DNA of 6,639 nt from Maribacter sp. (GTDB lineage: Bacteria; Bacteroidota; Bacteroidia; Flavobacteriales; Flavobacteriaceae). Under the pieces are notes generated by a model, which made no database searches, was not told the DNA's origin, and saw nothing but the letters and a program-made list of their open reading frames with translations. The translations under genes were made by a program, and so were the position numbers. Positions 1-6,639 of this stretch are shown here, in pieces. The first letter of the stretch is position 1, and every line of letters starts with the position of its first letter. The DNA is taken from assembly GCA_030730545.1 (NCBI GenBank), contig JANQUX010000317.1, forward strand, positions 16,026 through 22,664. The letters run 5' to 3'.

Positions 1-350
1 GCAGAAACCCTAAAAGCAGATTCTTCTCCATTATTGGCTTGAGAAACTCGTAAACCCGGAATTATAGTGAAATTTTCTACTATGGTATAGGTAAGTGTAT
101 ATTTAGTTTCTGAGTTTTCCATGATTGTAGATTTGGCATTCGCTACACCTGGCAGTCTATTTAAACGCTCAATATCTGTAGCTATCTTCAAAGAGTCATA
201 AACTGCGCCAGGTTTTACTTTAATCAATCTTCTAACAAAGCTTTCTTTAGTGTGCTTAAGACCCTCTATTTCAATATTTTCAATTATAGGTTCTTGTGAA
301 AACCCCATAAAAGATACCATTAGTGCTATTAATAAAAGAGAACTGCGCAT
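1..350 (-). CDS. POTRA-domain outer-membrane protein, Omp85/BamA-like (N-terminal part only)
   Basis: Partial gene: the first 116 codons are in the window and the C-terminus lies beyond base 1. The product opens with a signal peptide (hydrophobic stretch about residues 4-17, likely cleavage after GFS, before Gln19). Residues about 21-92 read as one POTRA domain: a first strand with IENIEIEGLK (23-32), a helix, the VKPGAVYD turn (45-52), a second helix with IERLNRLPGV (60-69), and a closing strand ending TYTIVEN (87-93). POTRA domains are periplasmic and precede a 16-stranded barrel in Omp85/TpsB proteins, which insert or export other proteins. The following VENFTIIPGL looks like entry into the barrel, so there may be only one POTRA, unlike the five of BamA. 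The start is the first in-frame ATG after an in-frame TGA at 359-357. It lies 202 bp downstream of the flippase gene on the same strand. The exact subfamily cannot be settled from this fragment. Confidence 0.75.
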   Translation of the reverse strand, partial: MRSSLLLIALMVSFMGFSQEPIIENIEIEGLKHTKESFVRRLIKVKPGAVYDSLKIATDIERLNRLPGVANAKSTIMENSETKYTLTYTIVENFTIIPGLRVSQANNGEESAFRVS

Positions 351-552
351 AACATGTCAAATTTTTAAAGTCTGATTTTTTTAGACGAAGTACTATACTC
401 ATAATTACAAAAACTGCACAAATGAAAATTTTAAGTGAATAAATCTTGTAAAGCTAAACTGAACATTACAAGAACTTTAGATTCAACCTTGTAGAATAGG
501 TTTGCAACCGTTACAGGTTAAAATTTTGTTTAAAAATGAAATGACGAGTAAA
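351..552. other. Intergenic spacer between flippase and POTRA-protein genes
   Basis: This 202-bp AT-rich gap separates the flippase stop from the POTRA-protein start, both on the minus strand. I see no open reading frame of note, no convincing TTG-N(17-23)-TAnnTTTG promoter on the minus strand and no hairpin followed by a T-tract. The only structure is a cluster of short inverted repeats at 485-519. It is therefore unclear whether the POTRA gene has its own promoter or is read through from the flippase gene. Confidence 0.6.
485..519. repeat. Cluster of short AACC/GGTT inverted repeats
   Basis: Two tandem short inverted repeats stand side by side. AACCT at 485-489 pairs with AGGTT at 498-502, and AACC at 506-509 pairs with GGTT at 516-519. 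Between and overlapping them, 503-515 (TGCAACCGTTACA) is an imperfect dyad about C509, with outer TG/CA and inner AAC/GTT arms. Stems of 4-5 bp without a following T-run are too weak to call a terminator. The dyad could be an operator-like site for the POTRA-protein gene, but chance is a fair explanation in AT-rich DNA. Confidence 0.25.
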
Positions 553-2007
553 TTAACGATTTAAAAAATTATTTAAAAATCCGTACACATCTTCAGATAT
601 TTTAAAACGATAAAGAACACCAACATAGAAAACAACCATTAAGATACTTTTTAAAACGATGTTTATTATAGGGTGAAAAGAAAATGAAAAGGTTGAAAAA
701 ATAACGCCAACTACTATTAATAAGGCAAGCACCTTTAAAGTTTCATTAGTAAAAGGTAGCATTTTAAATTTAGATTTTACATACCCTAATTTTAGCGTAT
801 TGTAAATAAAGAAAGCACTAAAACTAGCAATAGCAGCACCGTCAATACCATATTTCGGAATCAACCAAAGATTGAATATTATAGCCAATACCGCTAATAA
901 CACTCCAAAAAATAAAATAGAACGGTAGTAATCTGAATTGAATAAGATAGCATTATTATTACCTAAAAGTGCATCATATACTTTTACCAAACCTACCCAA
1001 AAGACAATCATGAATCCGCCAGCATACTTGTCTGGTAGTAGCTCATACAGTTCATTTAAGTTTAATAATATCAGCAAAAAAAGAAGACCAGAGACTATAA
1101 ATAAGGTTAATGAACTTTTTTGATATAATTGCGAAAGTGCAGAGATATCTTTATTGTTCAAATAAGATGCCGTTAAAGGATATGTAATTTGATGCATAGC
1201 TCTCGAAGGCACTGCAATGGTTGAAGCAATAAATCCAGCAACAGCATAAAACGCCACATTCTCAAGTTCTAGAAAATTATTCAACATCACCTTATCGACC
1301 TCCATCAACACAATAGCTGTAGAGCCACCAAGAATAATTAAGGCGCTATAATTTACAATAGTCTTCCAGTTTTTGGGTAAGGTGAAATTCAATAACGGCT
1401 TGCGAATTTTGTAGGCGTAAAATTTCATGATAAGGGCTCGAACTAAATAAAACCCGACCAATGCATTAATAAAGAACTCAATATCAACAATCTTCATCCA
1501 TAGCAAAATCAACAATGCAGTTTGCCCTATTCTACAAAACAATTCTTTCATAAAATTGCCAAACATAGATTTCATCTTTATACGCGCCCAAGCATAAAAG
1601 ACTTCAAAATATGCCATTGCAAAACCAATTAGAAAAATATGCCACACATAGACACGTACGATATCGTTCTGTTTTGAAAGCAAATTTCCAATGGCTTCAT
1701 TAGCTACATAACTGAGCGCTGCAATAGGAATAATGAGTGCTAAAGGAAGAAGCAACATAAGGGTCAAAAATGAATTTTGGCTATCTTCACTTTTAAAACT
1801 AGAGTAAAATTTAACCAAACTGTTCGGCACACCAAATGCTAAAACAGGCATTAAAACAGCAGAAACTGACAAGATTACCTGTATGAGTCCGTAGTTATCG
1901 GGTTGCATAAAATTCGTGTACAAAAACAAGGTATTGATTGCACCTATTGCAAAACCCACATAGGTTACAATAGTATTGTTCAACGATTGTTTTAGTACAA
2001 TGCCCAT
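553..2007 (-). CDS. Wzx-like polysaccharide/lipid-linked oligosaccharide flippase (MOP/PST family)
   Basis: A 484-residue inner-membrane protein of the oligosaccharide flippase family (Polysacc_synt type, MOP superfamily). These proteins move lipid-linked glycans from the cytoplasmic to the periplasmic face. About 14 hydrophobic segments can be seen, roughly at 12-32, 41-60, 80-100, 118-138, 160-176, 178-195, 217-234, 250-268, 300-317, 330-347, 363-383, 388-406, 423-441 and 448-467. The length and helix number fit the family. MEVDKVML (235-242) matches the charged Asp-Lys/Arg spot family members carry after TM7, and the KYGIDGAAIA stretch (385-394) is the usual 'G..GAA.A' signature near TM12. 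The ATG shares its A with the stop codon of the glycosyltransferase gene upstream (TAATG), implying translational coupling. A multidrug MATE pump is less likely because the neighbours are a glycosyltransferase and YfhO. Substrate is unknown. Confidence 0.9.
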   Translation of the reverse strand: MGIVLKQSLNNTIVTYVGFAIGAINTLFLYTNFMQPDNYGLIQVILSVSAVLMPVLAFGVPNSLVKFYSSFKSEDSQNSFLTLMLLLPLALIIPIAALSYVANEAIGNLLSKQNDIVRVYVWHIFLIGFAMAYFEVFYAWARIKMKSMFGNFMKELFCRIGQTALLILLWMKIVDIEFFINALVGFYLVRALIMKFYAYKIRKPLLNFTLPKNWKTIVNYSALIILGGSTAIVLMEVDKVMLNNFLELENVAFYAVAGFIASTIAVPSRAMHQITYPLTASYLNNKDISALSQLYQKSSLTLFIVSGLLFLLILLNLNELYELLPDKYAGGFMIVFWVGLVKVYDALLGNNNAILFNSDYYRSILFFGVLLAVLAIIFNLWLIPKYGIDGAAIASFSAFFIYNTLKLGYVKSKFKMLPFTNETLKVLALLIVVGVIFSTFSFSFHPIINIVLKSILMVVFYVGVLYRFKISEDVYGFLNNFLNR

Positions 2008-3278
2008 TAAATATATTCAACTAATTTTCGAGTGAGTTCTCTTCTACTATATTTCTCAATAGTATTAGAAGATATCTGTAGATCGTTATTTTGAAACTGC
2101 TCAAACCAATTTAAAAGTACGTTTTTTAAAGTAGTGTAATCAGAATGCTCAAAAATATACCCAGTTTCTGTTTGTTCTACAATTTTACCAACTTCCCAAT
2201 TTTTTGGCCCTACACCTATTATAGGGCGTTTAGCCGCCATATACTCAAATAATTTACCAGGAATAATTCCGACAGTTTCTTGCGAATCTATTTCTACCAA
2301 TAATAAAACCTGAGATGATTTTTGATAGGTTAATGCTTTTTCATGAGAAACATAACCTAAAATCTGAATATAATCTTTCAAGCCCATTTCGTCAATAGAG
2401 GACAAGATTTCATTACTTACTACACCAATAAATTGTATACAAAGCGCCTCTTTGAAACTTGAGTTATCTGTTATTAATTCAGATAACACCTTCCACAAGT
2501 TTACTGGGTTTCTACCACTTAACAATGACCCGATATGAGATATAGTAAATTTAGTGTCAAGTTCTTCCTGTGTTGATACATCACCATCATAACCGTTTGT
2601 AATTACTTGAATTGGCTGACTAGTAATTTGCTGAAACTCTTGCTTGGTTGTAGTACTGGTAACAATAATTTTATCAGCAGTATTTAAAACATCAGACTCT
2701 AGTTTTTTATGTTTCCTTTCTGCGGAAGATGTTAATTTTAGTTTTTTATGGTAGCCTATGGTTGTCCATGGATCACGAAAATCGGCAATCCACTTTAATG
2801 ATTTTGCTTGTTTTAAATAATAACCTATTAAATGTACACTGTGTGGAGGACCTGTAGTAATTATAGTATCTATCCCCTCTTTTTCTAGAACCCCTTTTAA
2901 AAAACTAACGGATGGTTTCACCCAAAATTTACGGGCATCAGGTATAAAGAGATTCCCACGAATCCAAAGTAAGATCTTTTCGAGCCCTGATTGATTTTTA
3001 GATTGAATAATACCCGAGCTGATACGTTTGGTTTTCTTACTAGAAAATAATGAAGCAATTCGGTAAGGCTCTTTAATTTTATGTCTGTAGATAATTAAAT
3101 CTTTGGGTATATCATTCACAAAAGACTCATCTAACAAAGGGTAATGAGGATTCTCAGGAATATACAATACCGGTTCAACACCAAAATCTCTAAGGTATTT
3201 TACAAATTTTAACCAACGTTGAACTCCCGGTCCGCCAGCAGGTGGCCAATAATAAGTAATGACCAGCACCTTTCTCAT
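2007..3278 (-). CDS. Glycosyltransferase, GT-B fold (family 4-like)
   Basis: A 423-residue, probably cytoplasmic enzyme with no signal peptide or membrane segment. It should transfer a sugar from an activated donor to a lipid-linked or glycan acceptor. The N-terminal Rossmann half starts with VLVITYYWPPAGGPGVQR (4-21), the flexible glycine-rich loop typical of this group. It continues with TTGPPHSVHL (141-150), ADFRDPW (165-171) and NGYD (228-231), which leads into the donor-binding half. That half carries HIGSLLSGRNP (248-258), LGYVSHEKAL (307-316) and PGKLFEYMAAKRPIIG (340-355). Glu345 is the second Glu of the usual E-X7-E donor motif; the first is replaced by Gly337, as I read it. Start and stop both form one-base TAATG overlaps with the YfhO and flippase genes. 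Just ahead of the start, the 3' end of YfhO gives a purine-rich AAGAAGAAG run (about 3283-3296) that may help initiation. Sugar specificity cannot be read from sequence. Confidence 0.9.
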   Translation of the reverse strand: MRKVLVITYYWPPAGGPGVQRWLKFVKYLRDFGVEPVLYIPENPHYPLLDESFVNDIPKDLIIYRHKIKEPYRIASLFSSKKTKRISSGIIQSKNQSGLEKILLWIRGNLFIPDARKFWVKPSVSFLKGVLEKEGIDTIITTGPPHSVHLIGYYLKQAKSLKWIADFRDPWTTIGYHKKLKLTSSAERKHKKLESDVLNTADKIIVTSTTTKQEFQQITSQPIQVITNGYDGDVSTQEELDTKFTISHIGSLLSGRNPVNLWKVLSELITDNSSFKEALCIQFIGVVSNEILSSIDEMGLKDYIQILGYVSHEKALTYQKSSQVLLLVEIDSQETVGIIPGKLFEYMAAKRPIIGVGPKNWEVGKIVEQTETGYIFEHSDYTTLKNVLLNWFEQFQNNDLQISSNTIEKYSRRELTRKLVEYI

Positions 3279-5713
3279 TATGCTTCTTCTTCTTTTTTAG
3301 ACCTCCAAAAAGAAAATCCGAATCCGCCAACAATAACAAGACCTAATAGAATAGTACTCGCTAATGTAATTTTACTGCCTATTACAACTACTTCCGGCTC
3401 AAATTTAAACTCGATCTTATGCTCACCTGAAGGTATTTTTAAGGCTCTTAATACGTAATTAACTTTAAAGTAATCGCTTTCTTTTCCGTCGATATAAGCA
3501 TTCCACCCATTTTTATAATACATCTCTGAAAATACAGCTACACCTTCATTACTGTTTTTAGAAGTATACGTTAAATGATTAGGCTCATAATCAATTAGTG
3601 CGATTGAAGCCGTAGAATCAACTTGATAAGTTAAAGGCGCAATATCTTTAAAATTAGTGGCGTTAAAAACTGCTACATTTTTAGTAGCTAAACTATCTAA
3701 AGCCATAATCTCTTCATCGGCGTTGGCAACAGGTTTTAATTGAGAAACAAACCAAGCATTGCCATTTGCATTCGGATTTTCTATAGGAAAAGAATTGCCA
3801 TCTTGATCTTGTCTTATTACATATTTAATGTTCATCATGTTCAACACCGACAAGTTGCCATTGTATACATGAAAATTAAATAAGTCTTGCATACCAGCGG
3901 GTTTCGCTGCATGGTAACCAGTTATACTTTGATGAAAATAAGCTGTTTTAGCAGAATCGAATCCGTCAGTTTGATCAAAAACACGGTATACTCCGTCATC
4001 TTTAGCGATAATTTTATTAGCGGTAGTTTCTTGAAAAGGCTCTAACATTTTACGTTTAGATACAAAATTATCATTGTTTACATACCGTAAATCTACCCCT
4101 ACCAAATCGACAACTACTAATACACCAATAGCAATAATCAAAAGATTCATCTTCAATTTCTCTTTTAAATACAACCAAATTAATAACGCTGTACCAAGTG
4201 CAAAAGCTAAAGAACGCAACAAATCACTAGTATAAACACTCTTACGATCTAAGCGAAGCATTTCTGGTAACTCTTCTAAACCGGTCATTCTAAGATTATC
4301 ATCATTGACACCAACAAAGTGGAAAGCACCTTTAAATACGAATAAAACAATGCCCAAACCTAAAACGATTGCTGCTGCAATGGTTAAAGATTTCATTTTA
4401 TCGGCTTGTGGTACTTTATCCTTAAATAATTTATTTAATGCTAAAATTGCCAACACAGGCACACAAAGTTCTAGTACAATTTGAATAGATGACACTGCTC
4501 TAAACTTATCATATAGCGGAAAATAGTCGATCATAAAATCAGTTAATGCACTAAAGTTTTTACCCCACGATAGCACTAATGACATAAGTGACCCGAAAAG
4601 AAGCCACCATTTATGTTTGCCTTTCACCAAGAACAATCCTAAAATAAATAGAAAGAATATAACCGCACCTAAATATGCAGGACCTGATGTACCCGGCTGC
4701 TCGCCCCAGTATAATGGTAAACCGCTAACAAAATCTAACGCACTTGAACGCGCCAAGCCCTTATCAATTAAATAATTATATGATTTTGAGTTTTCGCCCA
4801 AATTCTCTTGACTTGCACCGCCAAAAAGTCTTGGCACAAATAAGTTTAAAGATTCGGTAATACCATAACTCCAATTTGTAATATAGGCTTTGCTTAATCC
4901 GCCAGTATCTTCTTTTGGCGAACCATCTGGGTTTATGGTCAATTCACTTTTACCCCGTGTACTCCAATCGGCATATTCTTTGGTAGCCATTAAACCTGTG
5001 GCATTGGCAGCAATACCTAAAGTAACAGCCAACAATAGAATACCTACAGATGCAAAAAAATGTTTTAACTGCTTATCTCTTATGGCATATATCAAATACA
5101 CTACCCCTAAAATGAGTATAAGTAGCATAAAATAATAGGTCATTTGATAATGGTTCGCAGTAATCTCAAGAGCCATTGCCAGGGCCGTCAAAACAAAACC
5201 CCAAAGATATTTTTTTCTAAAAACGAGCACGATACCTGCTAAAAGAACAGGTAAGTAGGCGACGGCATGTGCCTTTGCATTATGCCCTGCTCCCAAAATA
5301 ATAATAAGGTATGTAGAAAAACCAAATGCCAAAGCCCCTACAATTGCTAATCTATAGTCTACTTTCAAACAACATAGTAGAATATAAAAACCTATAAAAT
5401 ATAAGAAAAGGTAATCTGTAGGTCTTGGTAAAAACCGAATAACCCTATCTAATTTTTTAATGTAGTTGTGTGGATAATTTGCCCCTAATTGATACGTTGG
5501 CATACCACCAAAAGCACTGTTGGTCCAATAGGGTTCTTGATCATTAGATTTTCTAAAATCGTTCTGCTCCTTTGCCATACCCGTATATTGGGCAATATCA
5601 TGCTGGTACATTACTTTACCCTGTAGTACTGGGCTGAAATATGCTAATGCAGCAATAATAAAAAATACGACAACAAAAAAATGGATGAAAAAGAATTTTA
5701 AGCCTTGCTTCAT
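3278..5713 (-). CDS. YfhO-family polytopic membrane protein, probable GT-C type glycosyltransferase
   Basis: An 811-residue inner-membrane protein of the YfhO family (PF09586). In Bacillus and Listeria, YfhO-type proteins finish sugar decoration of teichoic acids on the outer membrane face, using a lipid-phosphate sugar. TM1 is at about 8-28, followed by a first extracytoplasmic loop with QHDIAQY (37-43) and PYWTNSAFGGMPTYQ (61-75); both regions are typical of the family. Further hydrophobic segments lie at about 101-118, 122-142, 150-165, 190-211, 219-240, 345-363, 369-383, 408-428, 441-461, 499-517 and 520-540, with GHNAK (143-147) and ANHYQMTYY (186-194) near helix ends. Residues about 541-778 form a soluble, probably periplasmic domain containing NMMNIKYVI (625-633) and the family's end motif YYKNGWNAYIDGKE (732-745). 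A last helix (779-803) is followed by a basic/acidic tail. The start follows an in-frame TAG two codons upstream. It is the first gene of the coupled trio; donor and acceptor are unknown. Confidence 0.9.
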   Translation of the reverse strand: MKQGLKFFFIHFFVVVFFIIAALAYFSPVLQGKVMYQHDIAQYTGMAKEQNDFRKSNDQEPYWTNSAFGGMPTYQLGANYPHNYIKKLDRVIRFLPRPTDYLFLYFIGFYILLCCLKVDYRLAIVGALAFGFSTYLIIILGAGHNAKAHAVAYLPVLLAGIVLVFRKKYLWGFVLTALAMALEITANHYQMTYYFMLLILILGVVYLIYAIRDKQLKHFFASVGILLLAVTLGIAANATGLMATKEYADWSTRGKSELTINPDGSPKEDTGGLSKAYITNWSYGITESLNLFVPRLFGGASQENLGENSKSYNYLIDKGLARSSALDFVSGLPLYWGEQPGTSGPAYLGAVIFFLFILGLFLVKGKHKWWLLFGSLMSLVLSWGKNFSALTDFMIDYFPLYDKFRAVSSIQIVLELCVPVLAILALNKLFKDKVPQADKMKSLTIAAAIVLGLGIVLFVFKGAFHFVGVNDDNLRMTGLEELPEMLRLDRKSVYTSDLLRSLAFALGTALLIWLYLKEKLKMNLLIIAIGVLVVVDLVGVDLRYVNNDNFVSKRKMLEPFQETTANKIIAKDDGVYRVFDQTDGFDSAKTAYFHQSITGYHAAKPAGMQDLFNFHVYNGNLSVLNMMNIKYVIRQDQDGNSFPIENPNANGNAWFVSQLKPVANADEEIMALDSLATKNVAVFNATNFKDIAPLTYQVDSTASIALIDYEPNHLTYTSKNSNEGVAVFSEMYYKNGWNAYIDGKESDYFKVNYVLRALKIPSGEHKIEFKFEPEVVVIGSKITLASTILLGLVIVGGFGFSFWRSKKEEEA

Positions 5714-5736
5714 TTGCTAAATAAGTAGTGTTTTGA

Positions 5737-5768
5737 CAAAGATAACTAGTCTAGCTCTTCAAAATCAA
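5737..5768 (-). promoter_or_regulatory. Predicted Bacteroidota-type promoter for the YfhO-glycosyltransferase-flippase unit
   Basis: On the minus strand, TTG (5768-5766) is followed after 21 bases by TATCTTTG (5744-5737), an exact match to the TAnnTTTG -7 box and within the accepted 17-23 base spacing for Bacteroidota sigma factor. A second TTG at 15 bases is too close. Transcription would start near 5730, about 15-20 bases before the YfhO ATG. The -33 box lies inside the end of the DUF4834-type gene, so that gene and the trio could be transcribed both together and separately. The match is by eye only. Confidence 0.5.
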
Positions 5769-6000
5769 TGTATTCACCTACTTTTTCAGAATCGTTCTTT
5801 TTTCGAGATGGTTTTTTATTGATAATTACACTTTCATCTTCCTGTTGATTAGAAGGGCGTTGATTATCAAAAGCTTCTCTAAAATGAGATTCTGTTTTCT
5901 TGGCAGCGTAGTTTAATATTTTCGGTGCAAAAAACTTTGCCAAAAATTTTAGCAAGTAGTACACCAAAAGAATAATTAATATAGTTTTTAAAAAAGCCAT
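5746..6000 (-). CDS. Small DUF4834-type membrane protein, function unknown
   Basis: An 84-residue protein that I recognise as DUF4834-like, a family found in Bacteroidota and without a known function. It has one membrane segment at about 4-25 (FLKTILIILLVYYLLKFLAK), followed by a basic amphipathic stretch (AKFFAPKILNYAAKK, 21-35). Next comes a polar, probably disordered linker, and it ends in the acidic tail GEYIDFEELD (75-84), which is the part that looks most family-specific. The many lysines after the helix suggest that the tail faces the cytoplasm. An in-frame TAA directly precedes the ATG, so this is the earliest possible start. It lies 32 bp upstream of the YfhO gene on the same strand, so co-transcription is plausible and an accessory role next to the envelope genes is possible. 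No catalytic residues are apparent. Confidence 0.83.
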   Translation of the reverse strand: MAFLKTILIILLVYYLLKFLAKFFAPKILNYAAKKTESHFREAFDNQRPSNQQEDESVIINKKPSRKKNDSEKVGEYIDFEELD

Positions 6001-6087
6001 TTATTCTTACTTAAGATATATCAAAAATACAATTATCACGTTGTATATAAAGAATCATACTATTAAAATAATTATAAAATCGTGTTC
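6001..6087. promoter_or_regulatory. Divergent intergenic promoter region
   Basis: These 87 very AT-rich bases separate two divergently read genes and must hold the promoters for both unless one lies inside a coding region. A perfect 8-bp palindrome GATATATC sits at 6015-6022. On the plus strand I find a TTG at 6041-6043 but no convincing TAnnTTTG at the right distance, so the promoter of the rightward gene is not located. Confidence 0.45.
6022..6029 (-). promoter_or_regulatory. Candidate -7 box for the DUF4834-type gene
   Basis: TATTTTTG on the minus strand (6029-6022) matches the Bacteroidota -7 consensus TAnnTTTG exactly and ends about 21 bases before the ATG. There is no TTG at the expected 17-23 base distance upstream; only a TTT lies there, so the promoter is incomplete and uncertain. 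Confidence 0.35.
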
Positions 6088-6639
6088 ATGAATAGTCTTT
6101 TTGCCTACTCTAAATCATATCAATACGTATTAAGCATACTTTTTCTTCTACCATTGGTAGCCATCTCTCAATATACAGATGTAATAAATTCTAATAGACC
6201 TGGCGTATCGGTCAGTGCCTATGCCGTAGGTAAAAATGTTGTTCAAGCAGAAATGGGCTTATTTTACGAACAACGAGACCATACACTTTTAAATACCCAA
6301 TCTGATATTTGGGGAACAGATATTTCATTGCGATACGGATTATTATTCGAAAAACTAGAACTGAATTACGAAGGCACTTTTCAAGATCAAAACATAACCT
6401 TTTCAAATTTTGACCTGTTAGGCAAACGAAGAGATTTCTCTAGAAATAGATTAGGATTGAAATTTCTTGTTTATGATCCCTTTAAAAATCCTGAAGCAAA
6501 TAAGCCTAATCTGTATAGCTGGCGCGCAAATAATAAATTTCAATTAAAAAATCTTTTACCTGCAGTATCACTTTACGGTGGCGCTAACTTTGTACTTGGC
6601 GATAATCCTTTTTACATAGGTGAACCAACAATATCTTAC
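6088..6639 (+). CDS. Exported 'transporter'-type beta-barrel protein (PF13557-like), N-terminal part
   Basis: Partial gene: 184 codons are in the window and the C-terminus lies beyond the right edge. A signal peptide is clear, with a hydrophobic core at about 13-27 (YVLSILFLLPLVAIS) and likely cleavage before Gln28. The mature start QYTDVINSNRPGVSVSAYAV (28-47) resembles the flavobacterial proteins labelled 'transporter' with the PF13557 (phenol MetA degradation-type) domain, which are thought to be outer-membrane barrels. Alternating stretches such as NVVQAEMGLFYEQ (50-62) and ISLRYGLLFEKLELNYEG (78-95) look like amphipathic barrel strands. ATG at 6088 was chosen; an in-frame GTG at 6082 is possible but adds only two residues, and a TAA at 6064 closes the frame upstream. 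It is transcribed away from the minus-strand block, so a shared function is not implied. Real substrate unknown; the family name gives no reliable clue. Confidence 0.75.
   Translation, partial: MNSLFAYSKSYQYVLSILFLLPLVAISQYTDVINSNRPGVSVSAYAVGKNVVQAEMGLFYEQRDHTLLNTQSDIWGTDISLRYGLLFEKLELNYEGTFQDQNITFSNFDLLGKRRDFSRNRLGLKFLVYDPFKNPEANKPNLYSWRANNKFQLKNLLPAVSLYGGANFVLGDNPFYIGEPTISY

Noticed and set aside
485..502. Possible terminator hairpin after the flippase gene
   Set aside because: Stem is only 5 bp with an 8-base loop and no T-tract follows on the minus strand.
988..995. TAGGTTTG on the minus strand, a -7 box match inside the flippase gene
   Set aside because: No TTG at 17-23 bases upstream and no gene start nearby; such matches are expected by chance.
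938..1123. 61-codon plus-strand open frame inside the flippase gene
   Set aside because: Lies wholly antisense to a clear flippase gene; low-complexity, polar product with no recognisable domain.
3219..3458. 79-codon plus-strand open frame across the YfhO/glycosyltransferase junction
   Set aside because: Antisense to two well-supported genes; composition looks like a shadow translation and no promoter is apparent.
4890..5135. 81-codon plus-strand open frame inside the YfhO gene
   Set aside because: Antisense to a conserved part of YfhO, with no family resemblance.
6212..6406. 64-codon minus-strand open frame at the right end
   Set aside because: Antisense to the exported barrel protein gene, whose signal peptide and family resemblance make it the real frame.

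Overview
The window comes from an AT-rich member of the Bacteroidota, most likely a marine Flavobacteriaceae; the genus cannot be fixed from sequence alone. The clues are protein families typical of that group (a DUF4834-type small membrane protein and a PF13557-type 'transporter' barrel), signal peptides ending in Ser-Gln, starts without clear Shine-Dalgarno sequences, and boxes matching the Bacteroidota promoter form TTG-N(17-23)-TAnnTTTG.

Most of the window is one minus-strand block, read from high to low coordinates. It runs: a small DUF4834-type membrane protein (6000-5746); a large YfhO-family polytopic membrane protein (5713-3278); a GT-B fold glycosyltransferase (3278-2007); and a Wzx-like polysaccharide flippase (2007-553). 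After a 202-bp gap comes the start of an outer-membrane POTRA/Omp85-type protein (350 to beyond base 1). The YfhO, glycosyltransferase and flippase genes are joined by one-base TAATG stop/start overlaps, so they look like a translationally coupled unit. A good promoter candidate lies just ahead of YfhO. On the plus strand, a divergent gene starts at 6088 and runs off the right edge; it encodes an exported, probably beta-barrel 'transporter'.

The three coupled genes suggest envelope glycan work. A cytoplasmic glycosyltransferase could load a lipid carrier, the flippase could carry the product across the inner membrane, and the GT-C-like YfhO protein could act on the outer face. This parallels the logic of the CsbB/GtcA/YfhO modification systems of Firmicutes, but with different enzyme classes in the first two steps. 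That reading is inference; donor sugar and acceptor are not visible here. I found no RNA genes, insertion sequences, CRISPR arrays, frameshifts or clear rho-independent terminators.
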